From the NCBI GenBank assembly GCA_963082875.1, contig OY720101.1, positions 12,857,671 to 12,921,670 of the forward strand: a stretch of DNA of 64,000 bases, given 5' to 3'. The DNA is from Corella eumyota. Taxonomy: Eukaryota > Chordata > Ascidiacea > Phlebobranchia > Corellidae. Position numbers and translations under genes: made by a program. Positions 1 through 11,300 of the stretch are shown here, in pieces. Under the pieces are notes generated by a model. It was given only the letters and a program-made list of their open reading frames with translations. It ran no database searches and had not been told where the DNA came from. How positions within the stretch are numbered: position 1 is the first letter of the stretch; every line of letters begins with the position of its first letter.

Positions 1-641
1 TGTGATAAAATAGCAGAGGTCTATTCAGATTTGTGGTAACGTAACAATGTTTTATTGTTTATTTATTTATTCTTGATGAGAAAAGGTCGACTTTACAACC
101 TAAACATAGAGTAACATCAGCTACTCCGACCCAGTCTCGAGTTGTCTTTGGAAAATTGGGATATTATAGATTATAATTGCCAGTAATTATGCTTCTGAAG
201 AAATGTTGGCTTAGTGGGAGTAGAAAGCGCCTTACTTAAGGGCGCCATTTCATGACTAAAATAAACAATTTCGAAGCCACATTTTCTAAAGCATCTGAGG
301 TGGTGTTCACAAGGATTTAATTGCAGCTTAACTTACAACCCGGAACGATATATGCTTGAGTTCACGTTTGAAATGTAATTAGATTATTTGGCTAATAAAA
401 TGTACTGCATATGACAAAACATTGGTTTTATATATATTGTATTATGTTATTCAAGTGCTTTTGTTTTTATTTACTAAGAGTAACCATATAGTGTTCTAAG
501 AAAATTGTAAGATATCCGACATCTTTTTCCTAAAATTTTTTGAGAATTTCGGCGTTTAGTTTGTTTACAATATTTAAATAAGCAAGCAGTATAGGCTACA
601 GATTTTGAATTAAATTGTTTTAAAATACTTTAAACAGCAAA
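1..641. other. Spacer with a minus-strand SINE fragment
   Basis: No coding exon is recognised here. Bases 58-255 resemble the tail and middle of the common tRNA-derived SINE of this window in reverse orientation (a 'gaggataaa'-type tail, then 'taacatcagctactccgacc'). The tRNA-like head is missing or very degraded. The remaining AT-rich sequence should hold the promoter of the gene starting at 642. Confidence 0.55.
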
Positions 642-1688
642 ATGGATACAGTAAGTGTAACTCATCTTTTTATTATAAATGTAATAAAATATATAATTAA
701 ACGTAAATTTTATAGCTAAAAAATGCTAATTTAATCAATGTTTAGAAAGTGTTTTGTAAAACCTTTTTTGAGTTTATTAATATTATCACTGGTGATTAAG
801 TTACTTTTAGTTTATATATTTGTTGTAAAGTTTAAGTTAGAAGATGGAGTGATTCAAAGATACAATGATCTTAAAAATGGCGTAACGTCGGGTGGTTTTA
901 TAGTAACTAGAGGTAATACAGCAGCCACGAAAATGGATCTTAATTACGATGGGTTACTCAATTCGGTTGACCAAGAAACATTTGCTGGAATTGTAGAGGA
1001 TGATAAATTAAAGTGTGTTTTTACATATTTTTCCAGTATATTAAAAGGTTGAAAATGTAACGTTCAGCGTGGTTTTATGGGTCACAACATATAACTTTAC
1101 TACATGAGGTCTTGTGCTCGATACCCACTGCTCTCATGTTGTGGTGCCCTTGTGTAAAACGGTATAAACTCCTGCTGAGTCAACATCTAGTCATCAGTTT
1201 AATTTTTGGGCAACTATTATTAATAACATCCCCAAAAGTAAACTTAAGACTAGGGCGTGGTAACAGGTCTTGAAGTCGACCTTTCCACATCGAGAATAAA
1301 TAGATACAAAAATAATACCCCTACATGTGTTACCCACCAAGTCCCACTTTAATATTTTTGTTATTTTTTTAGGTTTTTTACTATGGGTTTTGATCTCCAT
1401 TATGCCGATAAAGCAAGCGTTAGAAAAATTCTCATTTTGTACTGGATTTATTCATCTGCAAATACAATGGATAAAATTAAAATAAAAAGAGCAATGTCTT
1501 TTTTAAAGGATGAGCTTGGTATAGTTCATTATTTAAATTAAAAAATAACAAAATTAAAATTTTTTAATATTATTTTTGTTGTTGTAGCGGTAAGGCAAAT
1601 CTACCGCGTAGAAACGCTGGCTGAAATATCAGACCGTATCAGGGGATTTAAAGATCAATTTCCAGATGCAACTGAAGTAGTATATTAA
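642..1688 (+). CDS. Small four-exon gene of unknown function with one EF-hand-like loop
   Basis: I do not recognise this family. Proposed exons are 642-650, 831-1033, about 1372-1518 and 1588-1688. The frame stays open across all four and ends at TAA 1688, giving about 150 residues. Exon 1 is only ATG-GAT-ACA before a strong GTAAGT donor. Exon 2 contains DLNYDGLLNSVD, which fits a 12-residue EF-hand loop (acidic or Asn at positions 1, 3, 5 and 12, Gly at 6), so calcium binding is possible but only inferred. No second clear EF-hand is seen. The last exon is charged and probably helical (AEISDRIRGFKDQFPDATE). Intron 2 contains a SINE (1058-1320), which supports its being an intron. Weak points are the AAG acceptor at 830 and the alternative that exon 2 begins at an upstream in-frame ATG at 738, which would add a hydrophobic N-terminus. 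Confidence 0.45.
1058..1320 (+). mobile_element. tRNA-derived SINE (family A), diverged
   Basis: Order of parts: degraded tRNA-like head (box-B-like 'tgctcgatacccactg'), then 'ctcatgttgtggtgccc', 'ggtataaactcctgctgag', 'agtaaacttaagactag' and a 'cgagaataaatagataca' tail. The same order recurs in many other copies in the window. It lies in intron 2 of the 642-1688 gene. Confidence 0.7.
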
Positions 1689-2691
1689 GCTTGAAAAACG
1701 AATAAACTTTGATTTACTTTGTTGTTATGTCTATTGTTTTTAATATATATATTTAGACCTATATATAGCAGATATATTGTATTTTTTTAAATCTTTGTGC
1801 ACTAAACTTGCTTATATTTATTAAAAAAATAATATTCTTAATATGTTAAATAGACTTTTGTGTAATAATTCAATATATTTAAATTTGTAATACATTTTAA
1901 ATATTTATTATTTTGAGGATAAAAAAACATGAGAGGTCGCTTTTAAAAAGTTGCGCAGATTTCTACTGCGCACGCTACGAATTTTGAAAATAATTACAAT
2001 CGGTGAAGGTTGAAAAAATCTTATGTCTTTTGGAATTAGAGAGTTTATAATTATTTGTTTTGCCGCTGGTTATTTTAATAATACATTAAAATCTTGCATT
2101 CGCTTTGCATATGTACTACGTAATTTTAAAAGCGATAAAATATATACGATCTGTATTTTATTGCTAAATAGTTTAAACTTTCTCATATTTTAGTCAGGTC
2201 AGCAGGTCTGCAGGTTTACGAATTTATAGTTTTTGGGACAGAATGGCAGGCTGACAGAAATAATGCTCCGCTTTTATTTAGGAATTTTAATAAAACATTG
2301 AATTAACAACACTAACTGACTATGATTTTAGAAGAATTACAAAAATTGGACTTAATGATTTAAAACAGTTAAAAGTCAGAAAGTTATTAAAAATTATAAA
2401 AAAAAATCAAAACCTGATTTATTAGGTCATCACAGTCCTAACAGACTGACAGTAAGCAGTTTGCTAATAGTTAATCTGACAGACAGATTGGTGATTGGTG
2501 AAGTTTAATAGTTAACAAGCAGACTACGGACAGGCAATTAACTAACTAACACAAATAAAAAATTGTTTTAAAATTAAAAAAAAAAAAATTTATTAAAATT
2601 CTAACAATTTATTTTTTTTTAGATTTTTTTTTAAACAATTTCATGCAATTGCAATCAACAATATCAGTTTTATCGTGTTAGGTCATCCAGA
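1689..2691. other. Spacer upstream of PRC1
   Basis: AT-rich, with no ORF or repeat I can name. Bases 2190-2550 contain scattered short 'cagacagac/aacagactgac'-like words but no regular period. It should include the PRC1 promoter and 5' UTR. Confidence 0.4.
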
Positions 2692-5600
2692 ATGTCACGA
2701 AAAAGTATTGCCATGCAGATGGATATTCAGAGAGAATTCTGCGATACTATGCAGGAATTAAGAGAAATTTGGGACGAAATTGGAATACCAGACGACCAGG
2801 TTTAAAATTATAATAAATATTGGTTTTTGGAGTGCAAGAGGTAAATCACTTATCTCTTATCCAACCTAAGGTTTTTACTAAATATGTTTGGCGAAAATTA
2901 CTCAAAAATTGGCATAAAATAACATGTTTTTACACTTTTCTTCACTACTTGAGGTCCTGGGTTCGATCCCCCTGCTCTTATGTTGTGGCGCCTTGAGTAA
3001 AACATAATAAATGGTTTAAACTCTTGCTGAGTCAGTTCTTAATATGGAAATTATTTGTAAATTTAATTTCTGTAGCATTTATAGTTTTTTTTTATTTTTT
3101 AGATTGAAAGTAGAGGAAGCACAGTGTTGTTACACATTCGTAACCTGTTAGAGGACATGGTCAAAGAAGAACAAAACTTGAAAACAAGCATGTTGTTAAA
3201 AATCGAAAAACATAGGCAAGACATTGCCGAGCTTACGTTAAAATTATCTGTGCCTGCTGAAGAAGCGGATCTTACCAATGCTAACATCATGCAAGAAGAA
3301 AAACTGTTAAGGTAGTTAACATTTTTTTGATGATTTTATTTATTTTTTTATATATCTTATAAACCAGTGGTTATATAAAATTTATTTTTTTGATTTTGTT
3401 TAGAGTTCAAGTGATGCGTTTGACAAAGATCAAAAGTGAACGAATGTGTAGTCTGGCCTCTTTTAAGTCTGTGGAACAAGAATTATGCGATCAACTATGC
3501 TCTACCCCTTGCTACATACCAACTGGCACTATACCAAGTGAAAAACAACTTAAACAATTACAGGTAAATATATTTGACTAAATTTATATAATTTTCTTGG
3601 GAAAAATGACTGTGTTGTGTGATATATGGTATAAGTGATTCTATAAAATTTCTTTTGTATTTGGTTAATTAAAGTATGTATAATTTGCCCCATTTAATAT
3701 ATCCTGCTATAACATTGTCCAGCTGGGTGATCTACTTGTTTACATTTTTAATTAATCAATTTTCTAAAACAATGCAGTTAAAATTGTGCTAATCTGTTGA
3801 ATAGTTTTTTTTACATAAATAAGCGAAAAAGAAAACCTAGATTAAATATTAAATTTAAATGTTTGTTATTACAAATAAAATTAGATTTTAAAAATTTAAA
3901 AACTTAAAATTTTTAACTAAAAAAGCTTAAATTTCACAGGATCATATTGAGACACTTAAAAAGGAAAAATCACGACGTAAAAATGTGTTTTCGGATAGAA
4001 AAGCGAGAATTGTTCAAATTTATGACGCCCTCAACCTAGTACCAGAAACTTCATTTGCTCAGGTAGGTATTTTTTTTAAGTCTTATTCTTTTAATTTGAA
4101 ATAGAAAAATAATAAATCCAAATTATTTAAGAATCTATTTTTTAATTGGTAAACTACCTAACCAAGTTATATTAGGGTTCTGGGTTCGATTCCTATTGTG
4201 CTATAACTACTTTTTAATAAAATTGTTTAAAAAAAACATTTTTTTAGGATCTTGTCACGGAAGAGCTTGACTCCTTCTGTCTCACAAACGGGAAGTTAGA
4301 GGAGCTGGAGGACCTTCATGACGATCTTGCTCAGAAGAAGATGCAAGCCGAGGCACTCACATCCTCAATGTGGCAGGATATTAATGCTCTTTGGGATCGT
4401 TTGGATGTTGCAGAAGGAAGAAGAAGGAGTTTAAAGAAGGAATGCAACGGAATTAAACCACATCAGATTAAAAAACTTAAAGAGGTAAAAATTTAATTTT
4501 TAATAAAAAAAAAATAAAATTATATATATAATAATTTTTTTCAAATTTGTTCTTTATTTTTTCAGGCCTTGGCAGAATTAGAAGCAGAAAAGATAGTAAA
4601 TCTTCAGAAACTGACAGAAAAAGCTCGTTCTGAGATCCTAGTTTTATGGGAGAAGTGTTTTTATAGTGGTGAACAACGTCAATTATTTACCCAGGCAACC
4701 GAAGAAAATTATACAGAAGCTTTGCTTGATGCACATGAAGAAGAATTAGCAAAGATGCATGTAAGTGGTTGTTTTTTAATAAGTTCTGGGTACAATAGTT
4801 TTCTTAAACTTTAAAGGTTGGGCTTTTGAAGCCTTAAGTTTGTAAGTTTGATTCCCACTGTTTGTAATATCTTTCTGTATCATTTTAAGGTGATGGGTAA
4901 AAGTAATTTTATCGGGATAGGGTGTGAAGTTGTGACAGGTGTAAGCTATTCAAATACCGTGCTCAAGGGTGAATAGTGGGGCATTGTTGCTACCTGAGCC
5001 TGATATCTTTTTGTGTGTTTTAGCTATCAGTAAATGCCAGGCTTAAGGGGAAATAATGTGGCATTGATGGGGTTCAAACCCAAAACCTTTAGCTCTTGGT
5101 TTGCTGCTATGACTGACATACCACACTACCGGACTCCTATTTTTTTTATTTAAATTTGGTCAAATACTAAGAATTGCCTCTCTAGAAGCTGCATGGTTTG
5201 ATTCCTGCTGCTGGAAAACCATTAAAATTTATTTTAATATTTTATTTTTAGGCTTATTTTGAAGAGCACCAAGAGATGTTTACCAATGTCAACAAGTGGC
5301 AGAAACTCTTCCAAAGGATGCTAGAGCTGGAGGAGAAAGCTCATGATCCCAACCGCTATTCCAACAGAGGTGGCAATCTCCTCCAGGAGGAGAAAGAGAG
5401 GAAGAGGATCCAAAAACAGCTTCCGAAAATCGAGGAAGAACTCTTTGCTGCTATTGAAAGGTAAACTTTTTTTTTCATTTTGGATCGCAAAAAAAAAAAC
5501 ATTTAATTAATTTTTTTGTTTGTTTTAAGTTGGGAAGAACAACGCGAAAAACCATTTCTTGTTGAGGGGATCCGCTTCAATGATTTTGTTCACTCACAGT

Positions 5601-6746
5601 GGGAAGCATTCGAGCGCCGAAAAGAAAACGAAAAACAAAATCGACAAATCAAAAAACAACAGGTAAAATATTGGTATGTTAAAATAATTAATTTTTTGAA
5701 AAAAAAGGGTAAAAAAATCATGGATATTTTATTGTCCCCTTAACTTTATAACATAACTTTTTTAATGTATTAAACTATGCTTGGTTTGTTTTTTTTTTTT
5801 GCTGTGTAATTTCACTTTTTTATTTTTTTCACAATATAAGTTCACAAGTCACATTTAAATATTGCATGTGAAAAGAATTCCTATGAATGCTGTGTATACG
5901 TTTATTAGGTCAAAAAATAGCTGAGTCAAAATATGATTAGCCAAAAAAAATTAAATTTTTAATTCTCAAAAATTAAAAAAAATTTTTAACTCAAAGTTTT
6001 CAAAAATAAATTCCTAAAATACGCAAACCCCTTTCCAAAGGAAACTCGGGCCGAAATGACCTTCGGTAGTACCCCAAAAACCCCAACAAAACGTCGATTT
6101 ATTGGAACAACCACTATCCTTAAGACCCCAACTTCAAATAAAAAGGCAAAACGTAATCCTATGGACTCCACGTGGCGAAGTGTGGCCACGACTTCAAATC
6201 AAAACAGAACTGCAGCTACTGCTTATACCATGACTTCATCACCAGGTATTTGGGCTCTATTTCTATTAAATTTTGTTAAATGTTGTATTATGGGAAAATT
6301 ATCCAAAAAAATAGCATTTTAAGGTATTTTTTGTCTAATATTACAGCTTAGATACTTAGTTTTATAAACCCACCCTTTTTCTAAAATTCTAACAATAATG
6401 TTACCCCATTTTAGGTAAACCACCTATTTCAACCCGTCTTCGCACCCCAATGTCGGCAAAAAAGCCCCCACGTACCGGAGCAAAACGGGCTCTTAACGAC
6501 CTAAAACAGGTCCCGAAGCCCCCTAGTGGTGCTAGCTCCGTTAAAAGCGCCCCAAATCTTGACACCACTTTTTGTCTAAGTACAACAGTTGTTTCATCTA
6601 GTACTACAGATAACACTGACTCTGTAAAATCGATGCCTTTACCTGAAGTAACCCCTTCTAAATACTGCGATTTTGCTTCTGATATAAACACTAATGTAAG
6701 GGGGAATAGGATGGTGCGTAGTAGTGCTATTGGAGACAGGGCCTGA
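2692..6746 (+). CDS. PRC1: PRC1 / Ase1 / MAP65 family cytokinesis regulator
   Basis: Antiparallel microtubule bundler of the spindle midzone, needed for central-spindle assembly and cytokinesis. Ten exons: 2692-2799, 3103-3311, 3404-3563, 3940-4062, 4248-4484, 4566-4760, 5252-5460, 5530-5662, 6041-6245 and 6415-6746. Phases match throughout and the product is 636 residues (human PRC1 is about 620). The N-terminus has the family signature LREIWDEIGIPDDQ, followed by a long coiled-coil rod (exons 2-6). The spectrin-like microtubule-binding part is in exons 7-8 (about residues 345-458), with DPNRYSNRGGNLL as its best-conserved stretch. The tail (exons 9-10) is basic and Ser/Thr-rich. It opens with GSTPKTPTKRR (about 467-477), TP sites beside a basic cluster as in the Cdk-phosphorylated, nuclear-localising tail of vertebrate PRC1. 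Start: first ATG in frame with the signature. An alternative 3' end using an internal donor at 6696 is listed separately. Most of the gene recurs in broken form at 15653-19357. Confidence 0.93.
2944..3035 (+). mobile_element. SINE family A fragment in PRC1 intron 1
   Basis: The fragment starts within the tRNA-like head ('ctacttgaggtcctgggttc', a good box B) and continues through 'tgttgtggcgccttgagtaa' to 'aaactcttgctgagtcag'. The tail is missing. Confidence 0.65.
4865..5140 (-). mobile_element. Second tRNA-derived SINE family (family B) in PRC1 intron 6
   Basis: Read on the minus strand it starts with a tRNA-like head ('ccggtagtgtggtatg', then box-B-like 'gggtttgaacccc'). A body unrelated to family A follows ('tgcctggcatttactgat'). 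The element recurs at the matching place of the duplicated block (16590-16862), so it inserted before the duplication. Confidence 0.6.
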
Positions 6747-7274
6747 GTTCTTGAAACTTCAAAAAAAACATGATTTTATTGCTTAAAAATTTTTTTAGAT
6801 TTTAGCTGTAATGAATTTTAGCTTACGATTCAACGCGTTTTAGTAATTGCTTAACGTTTGTTGCATGATCTCACTTGTATGAAACTTTGTTCCATATTCT
6901 ATTGACCTATTACCCTTTATTTGTCTTCTAAAAATGGTACAAAAACAGCGATTTTATTAACTGCCCTAAAAACTGCGTATTTTTATTATTTTATTTTTCA
7001 GTGTTTTAGAGAAATTTCGATGAATTAAAAACTAGTTTTTACTCGAAAAAAATAAGTAACTGCCTACATATATATATCAAGTGCTTACTGTAAATAAACT
7101 AAATGTATTTGAAAGTTTGGTTGGATTTTAGATCACGCTAGCTAAGATGAAGCCAGGAAAATTGTTTCAATATTTTTGCCGTGTTTTTTACACTCTGCAC
7201 AAGCCTAATGCACACAGCACCGTTTTTTTTAAATTTTTACAAACTTTTTAACTGAATAGTTCTTTTTTCTTAAG

Positions 7275-7637
7275 GACGGGCCGAAAAAAAGAATCAAAAA
7301 AACAACTAGCTCGACCCTCAGCAGTTTGTCTTCCAACCGAAAAACAACTCGCAAGAATAACACCCAAACGTATGCCAAAAACAGCGGTAAAATTTGCACA
7401 ATGCCTTCTGCTTCGAATAGTAGTTCATTCGTCTCAACCTCTAGCAACCAATCAACGTCGCCCTCTTCGTCTTCTGATCATGACATCACAGATATGTTCA
7501 GCACCACTGTTTTGGGCTACCAGCCTAAGATTGCTTTACCAGAAGTTACACCAAGCAAGTATGTGATATTTGAAAGCGCTGTTACTGGTAATGCTAAGCA
7601 GAATAAGCACGTCCGTAGCAGTGAAATCGGCTTGTAA
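7275..7637 (+). CDS. PRC1: Optional PRC1 3' terminal exon duplicating the last exon's motif
   Basis: An open frame follows a 'ttttttcttaag' acceptor and ends at TAA 7637 (120 residues, beginning DGPKKRIKK). Its end, LPEVTPSKYVIFES...VRSSEIG, clearly matches the end of PRC1 exon 10, LPEVTPSKYCDFAS...VRSSAIG, so the exon probably arose by duplication. It cannot directly replace exon 10 because exon 9 ends in phase 1 and this exon needs phase 0. An internal donor in exon 10 (ACTAAT|GTAAGG, exon end 6695) is in phase 0. Using it would give a 740-residue isoform with two copies of the motif. The exon is kept in frame in the second copy (18995-19357). Use of the exon is inferred; the sequence similarity is directly visible. 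Confidence 0.6.
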   Translation, partial: DGPKKRIKKTTSSTLSSLSSNRKTTRKNNTQTYAKNSGKICTMPSASNSSSFVSTSSNQSTSPSSSSDHDITDMFSTTVLGYQPKIALPEVTPSKYVIFESAVTGNAKQNKHVRSSEIGL

Positions 7638-8358
7638 GATATTGTAAAAGTAATTCAGCAAAATGAGAGCTGAATATTATTTTTTTGAAGCTTATTTTGT
7701 CTGTTAATTTTTTTTCGCTTTGTGTGTTTAAACATGTATATAATTATTTAATGCCTGCTATCTTTAACATTTTGTCGGTAATACAATCTATAATATTCAC
7801 AATACAAGTGTGCGACTATATTACAAAAGAAAAACAAGCATTATAAAATATTGGCTTAATATTTCAAATAGGCCTTAGCAGATTACCCAGAAAAAACAAC
7901 TTAAGTTGCGTTGGTAAATTTAGCTTTAAAAGTATTTGTGTTTATCATTAAAAAGATAGTTCGGTCGCAGAGTTTCTTTTTTAATTATGTTGTAATTTTT
8001 CCAACTTGCACGAGGACACTATTATTTTAAAAATTGGTCAAGTAGTTTTTGGGATATCGGGATTTGAAGGTAAATATTGTAAATAGGGAAAATCCCTCAG
8101 CTCGCGAGTCACGTGAGAACCGTAGGCTTCATTAAGCTGTAAGAAAATTTAAGAAATAAAAGAGGACTGAACTAATGACCTCATGATATTAATATGATCT
8201 AACTTTTTCAAGTATTTTTTTATTTTATAGAGTATTTTATAATCACAATACAAAATTATTTGTAGCTGTATATTTTATTTAATACATATAATAAATTAAA
8301 ATCCAATATGCAATAAATATAGAAATTCTTGTTTAAATATAGATAATAAAACCTAACA
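7638..8358. other. Convergent spacer between PRC1 and ZP gene A
   Basis: Holds the 3' ends of two facing genes. A TTTATT at 8274-8279 reads AATAAA on the minus strand about 80 bp past the ZP stop and is a plausible poly(A) signal. About 60 bp around 8005-8070 ('tttttgggatatcgggattt') resemble, in inverted orientation, bases 13390-13470. Confidence 0.5.
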
Positions 8359-11300
8359 TTACAAATTTATTATTGAACTTTTTCTTTTAAAAACAACAGC
8401 CATACAGAAGGTAGCTACAACTACCAATAAAATACAAGCAAACATAAACCAGGTTGGAATAGATTTCTCCCTTACAACTTGAAGAACTTCTTCATTATAT
8501 TCGGCAATATCTGAAAAATTAAATTATTTTACAAAATACTATATATTTTAGTGTTGTTTGTGAAGTGATAAACATTTTAAATTTTATATTAGGAATTCTT
8601 GATTTCGATTCCTATTGACAACAAATTTTTCTTTTTGTAATATATGTTACTAATTGTTAAACAATAGCACAAGGTTAATGATATTTAAAATTTGTTGCAA
8701 AACTTAAGATAAGAAACCAAATTAAAAAAGTTAGGGTTTTTTACCTAAACAAGAATGGTGGTCTACGTCTAATATTCGATCCCTAAAGCAACTGCACATT
8801 TTCATCTGGTTGACCATATTACAAGCATCTTCACAATTGCCGTTGTTCTGCAAAGCAGTTTAAAAAAAACAAAATTAAAAAAAATTAATAAAATTTTTTG
8901 TTTTAAAAGTACTTGCTTTTTCGCATAGATTGTCGTTAAATCTGATTGGTCCAACAGTGATCACGTGATTTTTATTTGAGTCTACATTTCGACGCCGCCT
9001 TGCTACTGATAAACAAAGCTGGAAAATATTTAATTAATTAAACAGGTTGCAATCACAAATTTTAAATATTCCTTTACAGTTAAATAATACCGGTAGCGTG
9101 ATGTAATGGTAAGAACACTTGCTACACCACATAAGGTCGTGGGTTTAATCCCCACTGCTCTTATGCTGTAGCACCCTTGAGTAAGGCGCTATAAACAGTA
9201 TGAACTCCTGCTGAGCCAGCACTTAATCAGCAGCATGATTACTGGGCAAAAATAAACTATAATTTTCCAAACTGCCACAGGCAACTTGAGACTGGGTCGG
9301 GGTAACTGATGTTACTCTATGTTTAGGTCGCGCATTTGACTTTTCCACACCAAGGATAAAGATATATACAAAAATGATATGCTTTGGCGTTTTATATACA
9401 ATAGCCAAGAAAAGCAATGTCAGTTGCCTACACTTATTTTTTATTTTTTTATTGGGATAACAAAAAAAATAGAAAACGACTAGAGGATGTTTATCTGGCA
9501 AAATTTAAAAGGTAAATATCAGTTTCTCACGACCGTGCCAACTTGAAAATTTACCTGTTAAATAAAATTAACCTTCTGTTTAGGCTGTGATGTTGTTCTT
9601 TTACATGAAAAAAAAGGTCAAACCAATGACTAAGGCCAAAGAAAGTTTTAATTATAACAAGCCTACTTACATCGGTTGTACACATACTTCCTTGGACAGA
9701 AGAATCACATAAATGAATATTACAATGTACATAAATCTTTTGGTTAGCGCTGGTCAGATTTGTCCATACAAAAGACTTAAACTTAAATTCGATAACTTCA
9801 TCGAAATTTGTGATTATCTCAATCGAATCAGCAGGGTCAAATGAATTAGTCGCTGCACAACTGAATAACAGAAAAATATTATTTTATTAAAGTCCCATAT
9901 TGGGGGGTTTTGCAATTTTGTAGGTGGTGTATATAGCACGTTAGTATGGTTGACACTGAATCACAAAATGGCTTTAGAACCTATAAAAAATGTCTGTGGT
10001 ACTTACAATTTAATTTTTTTTAAATTTTGAAAATAATAAACAATAAAAACCAGGTTATCATATTTTTTGTGTGGCGTACAAAGTACTAAGTTAGTGCAGT
10101 GAGTGTATACAAGCTAGTACTTTCTACGTCATCACAAACAGGGCTTCCCTTTTCTTTTTTTCAATTAAATTAATTTTTTTTAAAGTGGTATAACTTAAAA
10201 ATTAAGTAAAATTATTTGAAGTTAAAATTATTTTTGTGTTCAGCGACACCAACTTTATCAAGTTTTGAGTAAAAGAAATTGCCAATATAGGACTTTAAGA
10301 TTTATAAAAATACTAAAACAGAAAATATATTAAATGGAATTGTAATTGTTATTATATATGTTGCGTTACTATTCTTCAATTATCGGATACGATATCGCGC
10401 TGGTGACGTCATCAATTGGTGTAGCCCAACAATCTTTAGCCTGTAACAAACCGACAATAATTTAATTTTGTTATATATTGTTAGGGTTTATCTAGTGCTG
10501 TAAATTCTAAAACATTCCTTATTGTTGAGGATTACATGCAAATAAATTGTGCATCATAGAAACGGCCAAAATTAACAATTTTTATGTGTAATTTTATTTT
10601 TACAAAAAGTTACAACTTGTACAACTACAAAATAGAAAATCGTAGTCGTTTTTGTTTTGTAAATACCGGCAGAGTGATGTAGTTCTAGAAACATTTGACT
10701 TCACTACATGAGGTCATGGTTTCGATCCCCACTGCCTTTAGCACTCTTAATAAGACGCTATAAACACTGTAAACTTCTGCTTTGCCAAAAATGACGGATC
10801 GGATAAGTTAGCGGGCAATTGTAAACTATAAAATTCCGCACTACCAAAGGCACTTTAAGACTGGCTCAGGGTAACAAATGTTACTCTATGTTTAGGCCGT
10901 AAAGCCCTCTTTAAATATTAAGGATAAATAAATATACAAAAAACGTACCTGTAAAATAAACATATCGTTATCCACTTGGTCAGTAATCTGTGCATAGATG
11001 TAGTCAGGCACCTCCACGGTCGGTGGATTGCCAGAAAAAGTTTCATTAAAAAAGTTGTTGCTGTACAAACCAAACTGTAACTCGATCTGACCATCCTCAG
11101 AAATTCCATCGAAAGTAAATTTTCTACAAGAACGATTTTGTTATAATTTGTTTGATAGTAACACACAGTTAATAAGAACTATACATATTTTTTTATATAT
11201 ACATTTATCTTCGATGTGGTAATGTCAAATTCACGACCTAAACATAGGGTAACATTAGCTACCCAAGCCCAGTCTCAAGTTGCGTTTGGCAGTTTGGGAT

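Noticed and set aside
9223-9501. Minus-strand ORF of 92 codons, repeated at 20957-21235
   Set aside because: It lies within a SINE and ZP intron 7. Its repetition only reflects the segmental duplication.
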